A stretch of 64,000 nucleotides of DNA from CAWIUB01 sp963839995 (GTDB lineage: Bacteria > Actinomycetota > Actinomycetes > Mycobacteriales > Jatrophihabitantaceae): assembly GCA_963839995.1 (NCBI GenBank), contig CAWIXH010000001.1, forward strand, positions 434,001 through 498,000, given 5' to 3'. The position numbers and the translations under genes are program-made. The notes under the pieces were generated by a model that ran no database searches, was not told where the DNA came from, and worked only from the letters and a program-made list of their open reading frames with translations. Shown piece by piece: positions 43,560 through 52,582 of the stretch (position 1 is its first letter; each line of letters opens with the position of its first letter).

Positions 43560-44054
43560 TCAGTGTGCACATGCGCCTGCTGCAGGCGCTGGCGTGATGC
43601 GGAAGACGGGAACTTGGGGCGCAATCTGCTCGAACTCGTCAAGCGGAGCATGGCGATCGATCGGGATGTGGGCACGAGCTCCCGGCGCGAGCTCGAGGTA
43701 CCGACGCAGGATCGGTGGCCGGCTTTCCGCAGCGACCTCCTCGAGGCGCACGCCCTCACGCCGGCCATGACGCAGCACCGCCCGGCCCTGGGCTGCGCGC
43801 AGGTTGCGCACCCAATTCGTGTTCACGCCGAGCATTGCCACGAGGTACCGCTCGCCTTCGTAATCTGCGATCGCCACCGGGAACGAGATGACCCGGCCGC
43901 TGCGCCTCCCCCGCACCTCGAGCGTCGCGGCACGCCTCGGCCAGATCCCGGCCGCAAAGGCCACTGCCGTAGCCCGGTTCTGCAGTCGCGCAAACATATT
44001 CGGGCGGCCTCCCCGGTACAACCATCGCAAGTACGCGTCGTACCGCTGCACCAT
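43560..44054 (-). CDS. deazaflavin (F420)-dependent nitroreductase family protein
   Basis: About 164 residues of the DDN/Rv3547-like family: LEVRGRRSGRVISFPVAIADYEGERYLVAMLGVNTNWVRNLRAA and AVLRHGRREGVRLEEV are typical. Such proteins reduce quinones or nitro-compounds with F420H2 at the membrane. The ATG at 44052-44054 is the first Met that gives the family N-terminus. It is divergent from the VOC gene. Confidence 0.85.
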   Translation of the reverse strand: MVQRYDAYLRWLYRGGRPNMFARLQNRATAVAFAAGIWPRRAATLEVRGRRSGRVISFPVAIADYEGERYLVAMLGVNTNWVRNLRAAQGRAVLRHGRREGVRLEEVAAESRPPILRRYLELAPGARAHIPIDRHAPLDEFEQIAPQVPVFRITPAPAAGACAH

Positions 44055-44209
44055 GAACCCTGCACTGAAGCACTTGAAGGAGCAGTATCGGTCTTGAACC
44101 GAAGATAGCTGGCTGCCGTAGCAGGGGGAGGGTCGGCAGCTGATTGGGCTGATCGCAGGGTAAGAACAGACACCAACCTCCGTACGTCCACATCGATGAG
44201 GAGGCCACT

Positions 44210-44608
44210 GTGCCGGACTTTCCACCCGTGACCCACGTCGCGGTAACCGTGACGGATCTCGAGCGAAGCACTCGCTGGTACAGCGAGCTGTTCGCCGCCG
44301 CGCCCGTGCTCGACGAGGACGAACAGACCGGCGGCTTCCACCACACGGTGTTCGCCCTGGATGGCGGGCAGCTGTTCGGCTTGCATACCCACCCTCAGGG
44401 CGTAGGTGACCGATTCGACGAGCATCGCACCGGCCTGGATCATGTCGCCTTCGCCTGCCGGGACCGTGGCGAGCTGCAGAAGCGGACGGCGCGCCTGGAC
44501 GAGCTCGGCATTGCCCACGGCGGAATCAAGGACGCCCACTACGGCTCGGGCGTCTCCTTCCGCGACCCGGACGGGATTGCGCTCGAGTTCTTCGCGCCGC
44601 CGGCCTGA
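44210..44608 (+). CDS. VOC-superfamily (glyoxalase/dioxygenase-like) protein
   Basis: A 132-residue protein with two beta-alpha-beta-beta-beta modules (VTHVAVTVTDLERSTRWYSELF; GLDHVAFACRDRGELQKR) and the closing FRDPDGIALEFFAPP with a metal-ligand Glu. GGAGG precedes the GTG by 6 nt. Substrate cannot be inferred. It lies 39 nt upstream of the P450 gene and may be co-transcribed. Confidence 0.85.
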   Translation: MPDFPPVTHVAVTVTDLERSTRWYSELFAAAPVLDEDEQTGGFHHTVFALDGGQLFGLHTHPQGVGDRFDEHRTGLDHVAFACRDRGELQKRTARLDELGIAHGGIKDAHYGSGVSFRDPDGIALEFFAPPA

Positions 44609-44647
44609 CAACAGGCTCGCGACCCGTAGCGTTCAACAGGGGGACGA

Positions 44648-45931
44648 ATGACGGCGTCACAGGCGCTGGCGGCGTGGGGAGCGTACAGCCGGGACGACCC
44701 GTTCCCGCTGTTCGCCGCGGTCCGTGAGCTAGGCGCGGTGCACGAGGTGACGCTGGTCGACGGGCACCGCGCCTGGCTGGTGGTCCGCTACGACGAGGCG
44801 CGCGCCGCTCTGAACGACCCGCGACTGTCCAAGGACATGCATGCGGCGCTCGCCACGGGCGCCGATCTTGTGGCAGAGGGGCTTCCCGGACCAGCTTTCG
44901 CGCGGCATATGCTCAGCGTCGACCCGCCCGATCACACCCGGCTGCGCCGTCTTGTATCGGCCGCCTTCTCTCCCCGCCGCGTCGACGGGTTGCGGCCGCG
45001 GGTGCAGACGATCGTCGATCACCTGCTCGATGAGCTCGCCGTGCAAGGACCCGACAGCCGAGTCGATCTCGTCGCGGCGTTCGCATTCCCCTTGCCGTTC
45101 ACGGTCATCTGCGAACTGCTCGGCGTGCCCGAGCCCGACCGGGCTTCGCTAGGTCGAGACCTGACCGCGCTGCTCGTCCCGACATCCAGTCCGGCGCGGT
45201 ATGCGCGAGCCAAGGAGGCGTCCGATGCCGTTGTGGCAAGGTTGGGCGCGCTCGTCCAGGCCAAGCAGGAGGTGCCCGGCGACGACCTGGTAAGCGGGTT
45301 GATCAGCGCTCGGGACGGCGACGAGCGTCTCGACAGCCAAGAGTTGCTCTCGACGATCTTCCAGTTGATCGTTGCGGGACACGACACGACCACAAGCCTC
45401 ATCGGCAACAGCGTCGTCGCCCTGTTTCGCAACCCAGCGCAACTCGCTCAGCTACGCTCGGACCCCGGCAAGATCGCGGCAGCGGTCGAGGAGTTCCTGC
45501 GCTACGACCCACCGGTCCCCCACTCGACGTTTCGGTACGCGATCGAGCCGGTGGAGATCGGCGACGTGACAATCCCCGCCGGGGCTCAGGTCGTCATCAG
45601 CCTGGCGGCCGCCAACCGGGATGCGGGTCGGTACACCAGCCCGGAGCTGCTCGACATCGACCGGGCCGAGGCTCGTCACCTGGCGTTCGGCCACGGCATC
45701 CACCACTGCCTTGGCGCGGTGCTGGCCCGCATGGAGGGCCAGCTCGCCCTCGGATCGTTGCTGCGCCGCTTCCCCCAGCTCCGCCTCGCCGTCCCTGGCG
45801 ACGACCTGCACTGGGGGCACGGCGACGGGCTCGTGCTACGCGGCCTGTCCGAGCTGCCCGTCATTCCAGGCCCCGCGCTTCCGGTTCACGTGATCAGTGC
45901 TGCTGGCCGCAAGTGGCCAGCGCCGCGGTGA
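44648..45931 (+). CDS. cytochrome P450
   Basis: A 427-residue bacterial class I P450: I-helix AGHDTTTSLIGN, ExxR in VEEFLRYDPP, HSTFRYAIEPVEIGDVTIPAG, and the heme loop FGHGIHHCLGAVLARMEG with Cys ligand. The sequence is closest in style to the CYP107/CYP105 group, which oxidise secondary metabolites or xenobiotics. No ferredoxin gene is adjacent. The substrate is unknown. Confidence 0.93.
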   Translation: MTASQALAAWGAYSRDDPFPLFAAVRELGAVHEVTLVDGHRAWLVVRYDEARAALNDPRLSKDMHAALATGADLVAEGLPGPAFARHMLSVDPPDHTRLRRLVSAAFSPRRVDGLRPRVQTIVDHLLDELAVQGPDSRVDLVAAFAFPLPFTVICELLGVPEPDRASLGRDLTALLVPTSSPARYARAKEASDAVVARLGALVQAKQEVPGDDLVSGLISARDGDERLDSQELLSTIFQLIVAGHDTTTSLIGNSVVALFRNPAQLAQLRSDPGKIAAAVEEFLRYDPPVPHSTFRYAIEPVEIGDVTIPAGAQVVISLAAANRDAGRYTSPELLDIDRAEARHLAFGHGIHHCLGAVLARMEGQLALGSLLRRFPQLRLAVPGDDLHWGHGDGLVLRGLSELPVIPGPALPVHVISAAGRKWPAPR

Positions 45932-46013
45932 CGAACGCGGCGAGCGTCGCCAGCAGCGCCAAGACACGAAACGGGCGGCGGACCACGCCGGAGTCGGTGA
46001 ACACGAGTGACAT
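45894..46013 (-). CDS. possible 39-residue single-span membrane protein
   Basis: ATG at 46011-46013; the sequence has a basic N-terminus (GVVRRPFR) followed by a hydrophobic stretch (VLALLATLAAFVTAALA) and a short tail ending before TGA at 45894. It overlaps the P450 3' end by 38 nt on the opposite strand. The ribosome site is weak. Only the charge-plus-helix pattern supports it. Confidence 0.3.
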   Translation of the reverse strand: MSLVFTDSGVVRRPFRVLALLATLAAFVTAALATCGQQH

Positions 46014-46156
46014 GCCTGAACAGAGTCACCAAAGCGCGTCGTGATGCGGTGGAAGACGAAATCAATCGCGCCACGACCGGCCCTGGCCAGCAACAACGCT
46101 GGGATGATTGGCTCGGGTGGTCCAATCGGGGTAGGAAGTAGACCAAAGGGAGTTCG

Positions 46157-47935
46157 ATGACCATGACGAGTCCGGGCGCTCGCCACGGCGGCGCGGGCAG
46201 GCGACCGTCGACGGCGGCAGGTGCCACGGTTCACGGCTCGGCCCAACAGGCGAGTGAAGCGAGCCCGGACGCCTCCGCGACCGCACAACGAGCAGCCGAC
46301 AGCGCCGCCTGGACCGAGCCGGTTGCGAAGCCCAGCGCCGCCGCGATCCTGTCCGCCGCCGCTGGCACGGTCACTCAGGGCAGGGCGGTGGCGCGGGAAG
46401 CTGGCCACCTGACGCGCGCACTGCTGCGGATTGCGAAGGGCTCCTCCTCGGTGGCGGCGGCCAAAGGGGACTGGCGATTCGCCGACCCGACGTGGACCGA
46501 GAACCCGCTCTACCGGCGGGTCGGGCAGGCCTATCTGGCGTTCACGGGGTCGATGGACCGGCTCGTCGATGAACTGGAGAAGTCGGGAAAGGACTCGGAT
46601 CAGGCCCGGCTTGCGGTCACCCTGATGACCAGCGCGGTGGCACCCACCAATTTCCTGCTCGGGAACCCAGCGGCGATCAAAAAGACGTTCGAGACCGGCG
46701 GCGCCAATCTCGCCCGCGGGCTGCGCAACTGGGCCGACGATGTCCGGCACAACGGCGGCCTGCCCTCGATGGCCGATCGGCAGGCCCTGCAAGTCGGCCG
46801 CGACCTGGCCCTCACCCCCGGATCGGTCATCGAGCGGGACGAGGTCGCCGAGCTGATCCAGTACACGCCAACCACCGACACCGTCCACCAGCGGCCGGTG
46901 CTCATCGTGCCGCCGCCGATCGGCCGGTTCTACTTCGCCGACCTGCGCCCGGGCCGCAGCTTCGTCGAATACTCGGTATCTCGCGGGCTGCACGTCTTCT
47001 TGCTCAGTTGGCGTAACCCCGGCAAGGCGCAAGCGGACTGGGACTTCGACACCTACGCGGCTCGCGTGCTGGACGCCATCGACGCCGTCCGCGACGTCAC
47101 GGGTTCAAACGATGTGAACACCATCGGGTTCTGCGCAGGCGGCATCATCGCCGCCGGCGTCCTCAACCACCTCGCCGCGACCGGAGATCCCCGAGTCCAC
47201 TCCGCATCCTTCGCGGTGACCATGCTGGACTTCGGCCAGCGGGCACCGATCCAGGTCTTCTCCAACGCCAAGCTGCTGTCCGTCGCCCGCGCACGGACCC
47301 GCCGCGCCGGCGGCATCTCAGCCCGCGACATGGGCGCAGCGTTCACCCTCATGCGGCCCAACGATCTGATCTGGAACTACTGGGTCAACAACTACCTGCT
47401 GGGCCAAGACCCGCCCGTCTTCGACATCCTGTCCTGGAACGCCGACGGCACGAACCTGCCCGCCGCCCTGCACCTTCAGTTCCTCGACATGTTCGAAGCC
47501 AACACACTCTGCCAGCCCGGCGCGGTCAAGGTGCTGGACACGCCGGTCGACCTGTCCACCATCAAGGTCCCGACCTTCGTCACCGGCGCCGTCACCGACC
47601 ACCTGACGCCGTGGAAGGGCTGCTACCGCACCACCCAGTTGCTGTCCGGACCGATGACATTCGTACTCAGCAACAGCGGACACATCCAAAGCCTCGTCAA
47701 CCCCCCAGGCAACCCGAAAGCGGCCTATTACACGAGCCCGCAAACCGGTTCCGACCCCGACCAGTGGCTGGCGAACGCCACCAAACACACCGGGTCGTGG
47801 TGGCAGGAATGGGCAGACTGGATCATCGCGTACTCCGGCGGCCAACGCCCTGCCCCGCAAACCCTCGGCAGTCCGACCTTCCAACCCATCACTGCGGCCC
47901 CCGGGGACTACGTCCGTCAACCACCCGGAGCATGA
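46157..47935 (+). CDS. phaC: poly(3-hydroxyalkanoate) synthase
   Basis: A 592-residue PHA synthase with a 90-residue Ala-rich N-terminal extension and an alpha/beta-hydrolase core. The lipase-like box is GFCAGG with the catalytic Cys; TDHLTPW holds the Asp and SNSGHIQS the His. N-terminal domain motifs FADPTWTENPLYRRVGQAYLAF are typical of PhaC_N. It polymerises hydroxyacyl-CoA into storage granules. GGGAG precedes the ATG by 4 nt. A second synthase lies at 49149-50807, on the opposite strand. Confidence 0.93.
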   Translation: MTMTSPGARHGGAGRRPSTAAGATVHGSAQQASEASPDASATAQRAADSAAWTEPVAKPSAAAILSAAAGTVTQGRAVAREAGHLTRALLRIAKGSSSVAAAKGDWRFADPTWTENPLYRRVGQAYLAFTGSMDRLVDELEKSGKDSDQARLAVTLMTSAVAPTNFLLGNPAAIKKTFETGGANLARGLRNWADDVRHNGGLPSMADRQALQVGRDLALTPGSVIERDEVAELIQYTPTTDTVHQRPVLIVPPPIGRFYFADLRPGRSFVEYSVSRGLHVFLLSWRNPGKAQADWDFDTYAARVLDAIDAVRDVTGSNDVNTIGFCAGGIIAAGVLNHLAATGDPRVHSASFAVTMLDFGQRAPIQVFSNAKLLSVARARTRRAGGISARDMGAAFTLMRPNDLIWNYWVNNYLLGQDPPVFDILSWNADGTNLPAALHLQFLDMFEANTLCQPGAVKVLDTPVDLSTIKVPTFVTGAVTDHLTPWKGCYRTTQLLSGPMTFVLSNSGHIQSLVNPPGNPKAAYYTSPQTGSDPDQWLANATKHTGSWWQEWADWIIAYSGGQRPAPQTLGSPTFQPITAAPGDYVRQPPGA

Positions 47936-48024
47936 CCGAGCACTGCTGCTCGTCGTCGCCGTCTGCGTCATCGCGGCTCTAGCCGGATGGTCGTCGACCG
48001 TGCGGCTGGGCTGACGATATGGCT

Positions 48025-48240
48025 GGGCAGCTTCACCAGCGTGCCCGGTGCCTGCGGCACCCGCACGGCCTCGCCCTGCCCGCCGTCCAGATCGTGTCCC
48101 CATTGGCCGCCGTGCCGGCAGGAGGTCTGCAGGCCCTCGCGGCAGAAATCGCGGGTGTTGTCCGCCCACACGAACGGCGCCACCACCACGTCGCCGGCCT
48201 GCAACCCGGACACATCCGAACCGACCAGCTGGGCGGCAAC
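48025..48240 (-). pseudogene. fragment of a zinc-dependent alcohol dehydrogenase
   Basis: About 72 codons read VGSDVSGLQAGDVVVAPF--CREGLQTSCRHGG--GGQGEAVRVP--GTLVKLP, the structural-zinc region of medium-chain Zn alcohol dehydrogenases. One expected Cys of the cluster is changed (NTRDFC). No N- or C-terminal part of the roughly 350-residue enzyme is present. It is a gene remnant between phaC and the VapBC module. Confidence 0.75.
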
Positions 48241-48336
48241 GCTCGACCAGCCCAGCCAGGAGCAACCGATCATCGCGACCGAAAGGGCTTAGGCAGCCTT
48301 CGGACGGGGCTGAAAGAGTGGTCCTAACATGTCAGC

Positions 48337-48735
48337 TCATCCTGGCGCCTCCACCGCAAGGCCAAGATCTTCGGCAGCATCTGCCATGCGCCGGTCGTAG
48401 GTGACCACAGCCCGCAGCTCCTCACCGATGACCTGCGCAGCGGCCAGATGGATCACATCGAGGCTTCGCAGCTGAAGGTTCGCAGCCAACGTCCCAGCGC
48501 GATCGAGCAACTCGGTGCTCAGCAGGATCTGGTCGAGGCGTGAGAGCTGCCGACGCGCTTGCTCGTGAGCAGGAGAGCCGCCGGCATGGACCGCTCGGAC
48601 CACCTCGACACGGGCAAGTGCGCTCGTCACGAGCTGGTCGGCGCGGTGACGACGCAGGAACCTTCGCAGGGCATCAGACTCCGCTTCTCGCTGGATAAGC
48701 TTCACCAACGCGGACGAATCCAGGTAGAGCCTCAC
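48337..48735 (-). CDS. vapC: VapC-family PIN ribonuclease toxin
   Basis: The product is 132 residues with acidic PIN residues in LYLDSSALVKL (Asp), VEVVRAV (Glu), SLDVIHLAAA (Asp) and VVTYDRRMADA (Asp). All four metal-binding positions are intact. The GTG at 48733-48735 overlaps the antitoxin stop by 4 nt. Family members cleave tRNA or rRNA when released from VapB. Confidence 0.92.
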   Translation of the reverse strand: MRLYLDSSALVKLIQREAESDALRRFLRRHRADQLVTSALARVEVVRAVHAGGSPAHEQARRQLSRLDQILLSTELLDRAGTLAANLQLRSLDVIHLAAAQVIGEELRAVVTYDRRMADAAEDLGLAVEAPG

Positions 48736-48998
48736 GGCTCCTCGTCGCGCATCGCCGCCAATCGAGCCGAGGCGTGGATCCCGTAGTCGCCCGGTGCGTC
48801 GTCGACCACATCGCCCTCGCCGGTCGCCGCAAGTACGCGACCGCTGGCGATGAGGTCCTGCCACCGGTCTCTATGAGTGGGCAGGAGCAGCGCGACCGGA
48901 CGCCCTCGATCCGTCACCTCGAACGTCTCCCCCGTTGCCACCCGGGCGAGATAGCGACTGGCGTGTTGACGAAGCTCCCGGACTCCGATCCGTTCCAC
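48732..48998 (-). CDS. vapB: VapB/Phd-type antitoxin
   Basis: About 88 residues: IGVRELRQHASRYLARVATGETFEVTDRGRPVALLLP, the Phd/YefM-like DNA-binding fold used by many actinobacterial VapB antitoxins. The GTG at 48996-48998 follows a palindrome almost directly, with a TACTGT -10-like box 9 nt upstream, so translation is probably leaderless. It is coupled to vapC. Confidence 0.9.
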   Translation of the reverse strand: MERIGVRELRQHASRYLARVATGETFEVTDRGRPVALLLPTHRDRWQDLIASGRVLAATGEGDVVDDAPGDYGIHASARLAAMRDEEP

Positions 48999-48999
48999 A

Positions 49000-49016
49000 G
49001 TGCTACACAGTAGCAC
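49000..49016. promoter_or_regulatory. VapB operator palindrome GTGCTAC-ACA-GTAGCAC
   Basis: Perfect 7-bp inverted arms with a 3-nt centre start 1 nt upstream of the vapB GTG and cover the likely -10 region. It fits autorepression by the VapBC complex. Confidence 0.7.
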
Positions 49017-49148
49017 CTAGCGCCGCGGGGCTGGGCTAGAGCTGCGCCTTGGACCAGTCGACTCTTTGCGCCGCGACCGCCGGTGTGCCCACGTCGATCT
49101 GGCGCGGCACTGGAAGCGGGGCAGGAGACGCCCCGCCGCCGCATGCGG

Positions 49149-50807
49149 TCACTCGTACACGTAGGTGCCGGGAGCCGGCCCGAGCGGTGGGTATTGGCGG
49201 TTGCCGAGGGTGGCGCGCGCCTGCCGTTCGTTGCCGGACCGGGCGATCAGCCATTCGGTCCACGGCCGCCACCATGAGCCGTGCTCCACGGTGGCCGTCT
49301 CGAGCCACTCGTCAGGATCCGTCGGCGTGGCCGGCGCGTACCAGCGGTCATAACGCGTGCTGTCCGCCGGGTAGACGACCGACTGGATGTGACCGGAGTG
49401 AACGAGGGTCATCTCCTTCTCAGCACCGCCGACCAGATGGGCGGTGTCGTAGCAGGCCCGCCACGCCGTGATGTGGTCGGTGTCACCGCCGACGTGGTAG
49501 CTGTCGCAGGTGACCTTGCTGAAGTCGGTCTTGACGCCGAGCACTGTCGGCCCATTGCCGTCCCATCCGTCCAGGGCCAGCCGGGTTGACTCGAGCGCGA
49601 ACTTCGCCGTCGTCCGGGTGGCATCGTCATTCCACGCCAGGACATCGAACGGGGCGGGCGACTTGCCCATGAGCCATCCGCTGACCAGGTAGTTGTAGAC
49701 CAGGTCGTTCGGCCGCAGCATGGCGAACAGGCTGCGCAACGCGGTCCCGGGGACGATCTGTTCCGCCGCGGCGGCCTGTTCGAGCACGGCGCGCGCCTGG
49801 CTGGTGTCGAGCATGCCCACGACGTTCGGCTTATCACCGGTCAGCATGGTGACGACGAAGGTCGCCGACCTGACCGAGTCGTCGCCGATCGTGGCGAGGT
49901 GGGCGAGCACGTACGAGACCGTGATGCCGCCGGCGCACAGACCGAGCAGATTCAACGTGTCGGTGCGGGCGACCTTCCTGACCACCTCACTGGCTCGTTC
50001 CGTCGCGGCCAGGTAGTCGTCCAGTCCCCACTTCCCGTGCCCGAGGTGGGGGCTCGGGTTCCGCCAGACGATCACGAATACCTGGATGCCCTGACTGACG
50101 GCGAATTCGACCAGCGACCGCCCCGGCGACAGGTCCAGGATGTAGTGGCGGTTGATCTGCGGCGGGACCATCAGCAGCGGAATGGCGCGGACCTTGGGCG
50201 TGGTCGGCTGGTATTGCAGCAGCTCGAACATCTCATCCCGGTACACCACGGCACCCGGCGTGCACGCAATGTTCTCGCCGACGATGAACTTCTCGCGGTC
50301 GGCCATAGCGGGCATCCCGCCGCGGGCCAGATCCTTCAGCATGTTCTGGGCGCCTTTCACGAGCGACAGGCCGCCGGTCTGGACGGCCTCCCGGAGGGCG
50401 GCGGGGTTGGTGCCCAGGTAGTTGGTCGGGGCCAGCGCGGCCGAGATGACGTCAGCCGCGAAGCGGGCGCGAGCCTTGTTCTGCCAGGAGCCGTCCACGG
50501 ACTCGTACATCCGGTCCATCCACAGCTCGAACAGCCGGTAGGACTGGCCGAGCATGCGGAGGTGGGGGATGGTTCGCCATGCCTCGTCGGTGAAGCGCTG
50601 GTCCCGCTTGTCGAATGCGATATCCGACTGGCCGAGCGCGATCTTGGTCAGCTCTCCGGCCAGCCACGGCATCTCCTTCGCGACCGCGACCGGGTCGACC
50701 AGGTCGGTAATCGCGTTGACCATGTCCAGCGGCAGCATGCCGGCCGCTGCTTCGGTCGCCTCTGACATGATCTCCATGACGTCCGCGGATGCTGCTTTCT
50801 TGTCCAT
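49149..50807 (-). CDS. phaC: poly(3-hydroxyalkanoate) synthase, second copy
   Basis: A 552-residue PHA synthase: FDKRDQRFTDEAWRTIPHLRMLGQSYRLFELWMD (PhaC_N), GLCAGG with catalytic Cys, GGDTDHITAW with Asp, VHSGHIQS with His. The two synthases differ throughout, so they are divergent paralogues that may differ in substrate range. GAGGAGAGG precedes the ATG. Palindrome and tandem repeats in its leader suggest regulation. It follows fixX by 168 nt on the same strand. Confidence 0.93.
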   Translation of the reverse strand: MDKKAASADVMEIMSEATEAAAGMLPLDMVNAITDLVDPVAVAKEMPWLAGELTKIALGQSDIAFDKRDQRFTDEAWRTIPHLRMLGQSYRLFELWMDRMYESVDGSWQNKARARFAADVISAALAPTNYLGTNPAALREAVQTGGLSLVKGAQNMLKDLARGGMPAMADREKFIVGENIACTPGAVVYRDEMFELLQYQPTTPKVRAIPLLMVPPQINRHYILDLSPGRSLVEFAVSQGIQVFVIVWRNPSPHLGHGKWGLDDYLAATERASEVVRKVARTDTLNLLGLCAGGITVSYVLAHLATIGDDSVRSATFVVTMLTGDKPNVVGMLDTSQARAVLEQAAAAEQIVPGTALRSLFAMLRPNDLVYNYLVSGWLMGKSPAPFDVLAWNDDATRTTAKFALESTRLALDGWDGNGPTVLGVKTDFSKVTCDSYHVGGDTDHITAWRACYDTAHLVGGAEKEMTLVHSGHIQSVVYPADSTRYDRWYAPATPTDPDEWLETATVEHGSWWRPWTEWLIARSGNERQARATLGNRQYPPLGPAPGTYVYE

Positions 50808-50860
50808 GACCTCTCCTCGTGCGCGTACGAGGCAGGCGAAAGCGTCAACCTGCCGTCCGT

Positions 50861-50883
50861 GATCTCACTGTAGATCTCACTGT
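50861..50883. promoter_or_regulatory. tandem 11-nt repeat GATCTCACTGT in the phaC leader
   Basis: GATCTCACTGT occurs at 50861-50871 and 50873-50883, a 12-bp period, about 54-76 nt before the phaC start. Such a short tandem repeat in a promoter region suggests a regulator site. Confidence 0.5.
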
Positions 50884-50949
50884 CGCAAACCGCCCCCGGA
50901 CTGGACAAGACCAGGATGTCCCGGCCTGAAGGGACCAAGGGCCACTAGA

Positions 50950-50962
50950 CATAGGACCTATG
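50950..50962. promoter_or_regulatory. 13-bp palindrome CATAGG-A-CCTATG between fixX and phaC
   Basis: Perfect 6-bp arms around one base, 13 nt beyond the fixX stop and upstream of the phaC tandem repeats. It is a candidate operator. Confidence 0.4.
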
Positions 50963-50975
50963 GCTGGTGTCCTTG

Positions 50976-51263
50976 CTACCCTTCGCGGAACTGGACACCG
51001 AATCCGCCGCGGGGGTAGTGCCATTTCAGGGCACCGGGGGGGGCGACAGCGAGGCAGGCTCCGCATTCGAGGCAGGCGGCGTACTCCACGGAGATCGTCC
51101 CGTCGGGTTCCTCGGTATAGACGTGGGCCGCGCAGCAGGCGACGATGTCCTTGCCGCTTCCGGTGGCCTTGACGATTTCCTGGTTGACCTCGATGTGGCT
51201 CTCTTGCTCGTCGGTGTTGAAGCGGTTCTTCGCCAGGCGTTCCGGGATAGACAGTGGTCTCAT
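50976..51263 (-). CDS. fixX: FixX-like ferredoxin
   Basis: A 95-residue protein with IPERLAKNRFNTDEQESHIEV, a single Cys region (VACCAAHVY) and CLECGAC, giving the Cys--CxxCxxC pattern of the [4Fe-4S] cluster in FixX and the C-terminus of ETF-quinone oxidoreductase, then WHYPRGGFGV. It should pass electrons from FixAB to FixC and quinone. It overlaps fixC by 4 nt. Confidence 0.9.
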   Translation of the reverse strand: MRPLSIPERLAKNRFNTDEQESHIEVNQEIVKATGSGKDIVACCAAHVYTEEPDGTISVEYAACLECGACLAVAPPGALKWHYPRGGFGVQFREG

Positions 51264-52573
51264 AGTGCGCGTGCCCCCGAAATGCCGTCGCTGACCAACT
51301 GCCTCATCTTCAGCGGTGACTGCGCCAGCGCCTTGCGGGCGACGCTCAGGAGATGCCGGCGGGGCTCGGTGTCGAGGTTGAAGGCGCCGTACAGGACGTT
51401 CGCGAGCAGCTCGCCGTAGTGGTTGTAGAGGCGCTCGAGCTCGAGGAAGGCGGGTGCCTTGGCGTAGGTCTTCATATCCCTGCCGGCGTAGGAGGCAAAG
51501 AATCGTTCCCGATACCCAGCCAGGCCGGACTTGGACGTGTCGTCATGGTCCAGAGCGGAGATGATGCCCCCGGCGGCAGCGACCGCCGAGGCGACCGCCA
51601 GGTCCATCCCTCGCACGGTCAGGCCAGTGTTGAGCGTGAGCCCTGCGGCGTCACCTACGACGACCATGCCGTCCATGGTGATCTCGCCGATCATGTCCAG
51701 GCCGCCTTCGGCCACCAGGTGGCAGCCGTACTCGGCCACCTCGCCGCCCTCGAGGTAGGGGGCGATGAATCGGTGTTCGATGAAGTGGTCGAAGACGTCG
51801 GTGACGGCCTTCTTCCTCGCGGTGAGGTCGTCTAGGCGCACTACCACGCCGACGGAGATGGAGTCGAGGTTGGTGTAGACGAAACCACCACCCCCAACTC
51901 CCTCGGTGCAGTCACCGACGACGGCGATGGCTGCACCTTCGTCGCCGGCCAGGTTGAATCGTGCCTCGATTGTCTCTCTGGGCAGGGACATCACGCACTT
52001 CGCACTCGTGGCGAGGTGATTCAGCGGCTCCTTCTTGCGTAGCCCGACCTCCCGGGCGATGAAGGAGTTGACGCCGTCCGCGGCGACGACCACGCGGGAA
52101 CGCAGCTCGTCAGTGCCTGCCTGGACTCCCACGACCCGTTTGCCGGCGGCGCCGTCCTCGGTGAGCACACGGTCCACCCTCACCGAGGGCATGATGAAGA
52201 CACCGGCGTCCTCGCACTTCTGGGCCAGCCACGCGTCGAGCTTGGCGCGTAGCACCGTGACGGCGTTGACCGGGTCCGCTAGCCGGGTGTCCCTGTAGTC
52301 GATTGCCACCGAGCTCTCGGCGTTGAGAAAGTTGATGTAGTTGCGCGTGATGCGACGCTCGATCGGAGCTTCGTCGAGGAACTCGGGAAAGACCTGCTGT
52401 ATGCCACGCGAGTACAGCACCCCACCGGAGAGGTTCTTCGAGCCGGGAGACTCGCCCCGCTCGATCAGGAGGACCGAGCGGCCCGCCCGGGCCAGTTGGT
52501 AGGCCGTGACGCAGCCAGCGACACCGGCGCCGACAACGATGACCTCGAAGTCGGGTTCAGCCGTTTCTGTCAT
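51260..52573 (-). CDS. fixC: FixC-type ETF-quinone oxidoreductase flavoprotein
   Basis: A 437-residue FAD protein with VIVVGAGVAGCVTAYQLARAGRSVLLIERG (dinucleotide fold), SKNLSGGVLY and GLTVRGMDLAVASAVAAAGGI. With FixX it corresponds to ETF:quinone oxidoreductase. It overlaps fixX by 4 nt and follows fixB by 9 nt, so fixABCX is one operon. Confidence 0.92.
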   Translation of the reverse strand: MTETAEPDFEVIVVGAGVAGCVTAYQLARAGRSVLLIERGESPGSKNLSGGVLYSRGIQQVFPEFLDEAPIERRITRNYINFLNAESSVAIDYRDTRLADPVNAVTVLRAKLDAWLAQKCEDAGVFIMPSVRVDRVLTEDGAAGKRVVGVQAGTDELRSRVVVAADGVNSFIAREVGLRKKEPLNHLATSAKCVMSLPRETIEARFNLAGDEGAAIAVVGDCTEGVGGGGFVYTNLDSISVGVVVRLDDLTARKKAVTDVFDHFIEHRFIAPYLEGGEVAEYGCHLVAEGGLDMIGEITMDGMVVVGDAAGLTLNTGLTVRGMDLAVASAVAAAGGIISALDHDDTSKSGLAGYRERFFASYAGRDMKTYAKAPAFLELERLYNHYGELLANVLYGAFNLDTEPRRHLLSVARKALAQSPLKMRQLVSDGISGARAL

Positions 52574-52582
52574 GTCGCACCG

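Noticed and set aside
46106..46127. GATTGG-N10-CCAATC inverted repeat before phaC
   Set aside because: Six-base arms with a 10-nt gap are too weak to claim as an operator without comparison.
50976..51263. Apparent missing fourth cysteine in the FixX CxxCxxC motif (Ala follows)
   Set aside because: ETF-quinone oxidoreductases bind one [4Fe-4S] cluster with an earlier Cys plus CxxCxxC, and all four are present.
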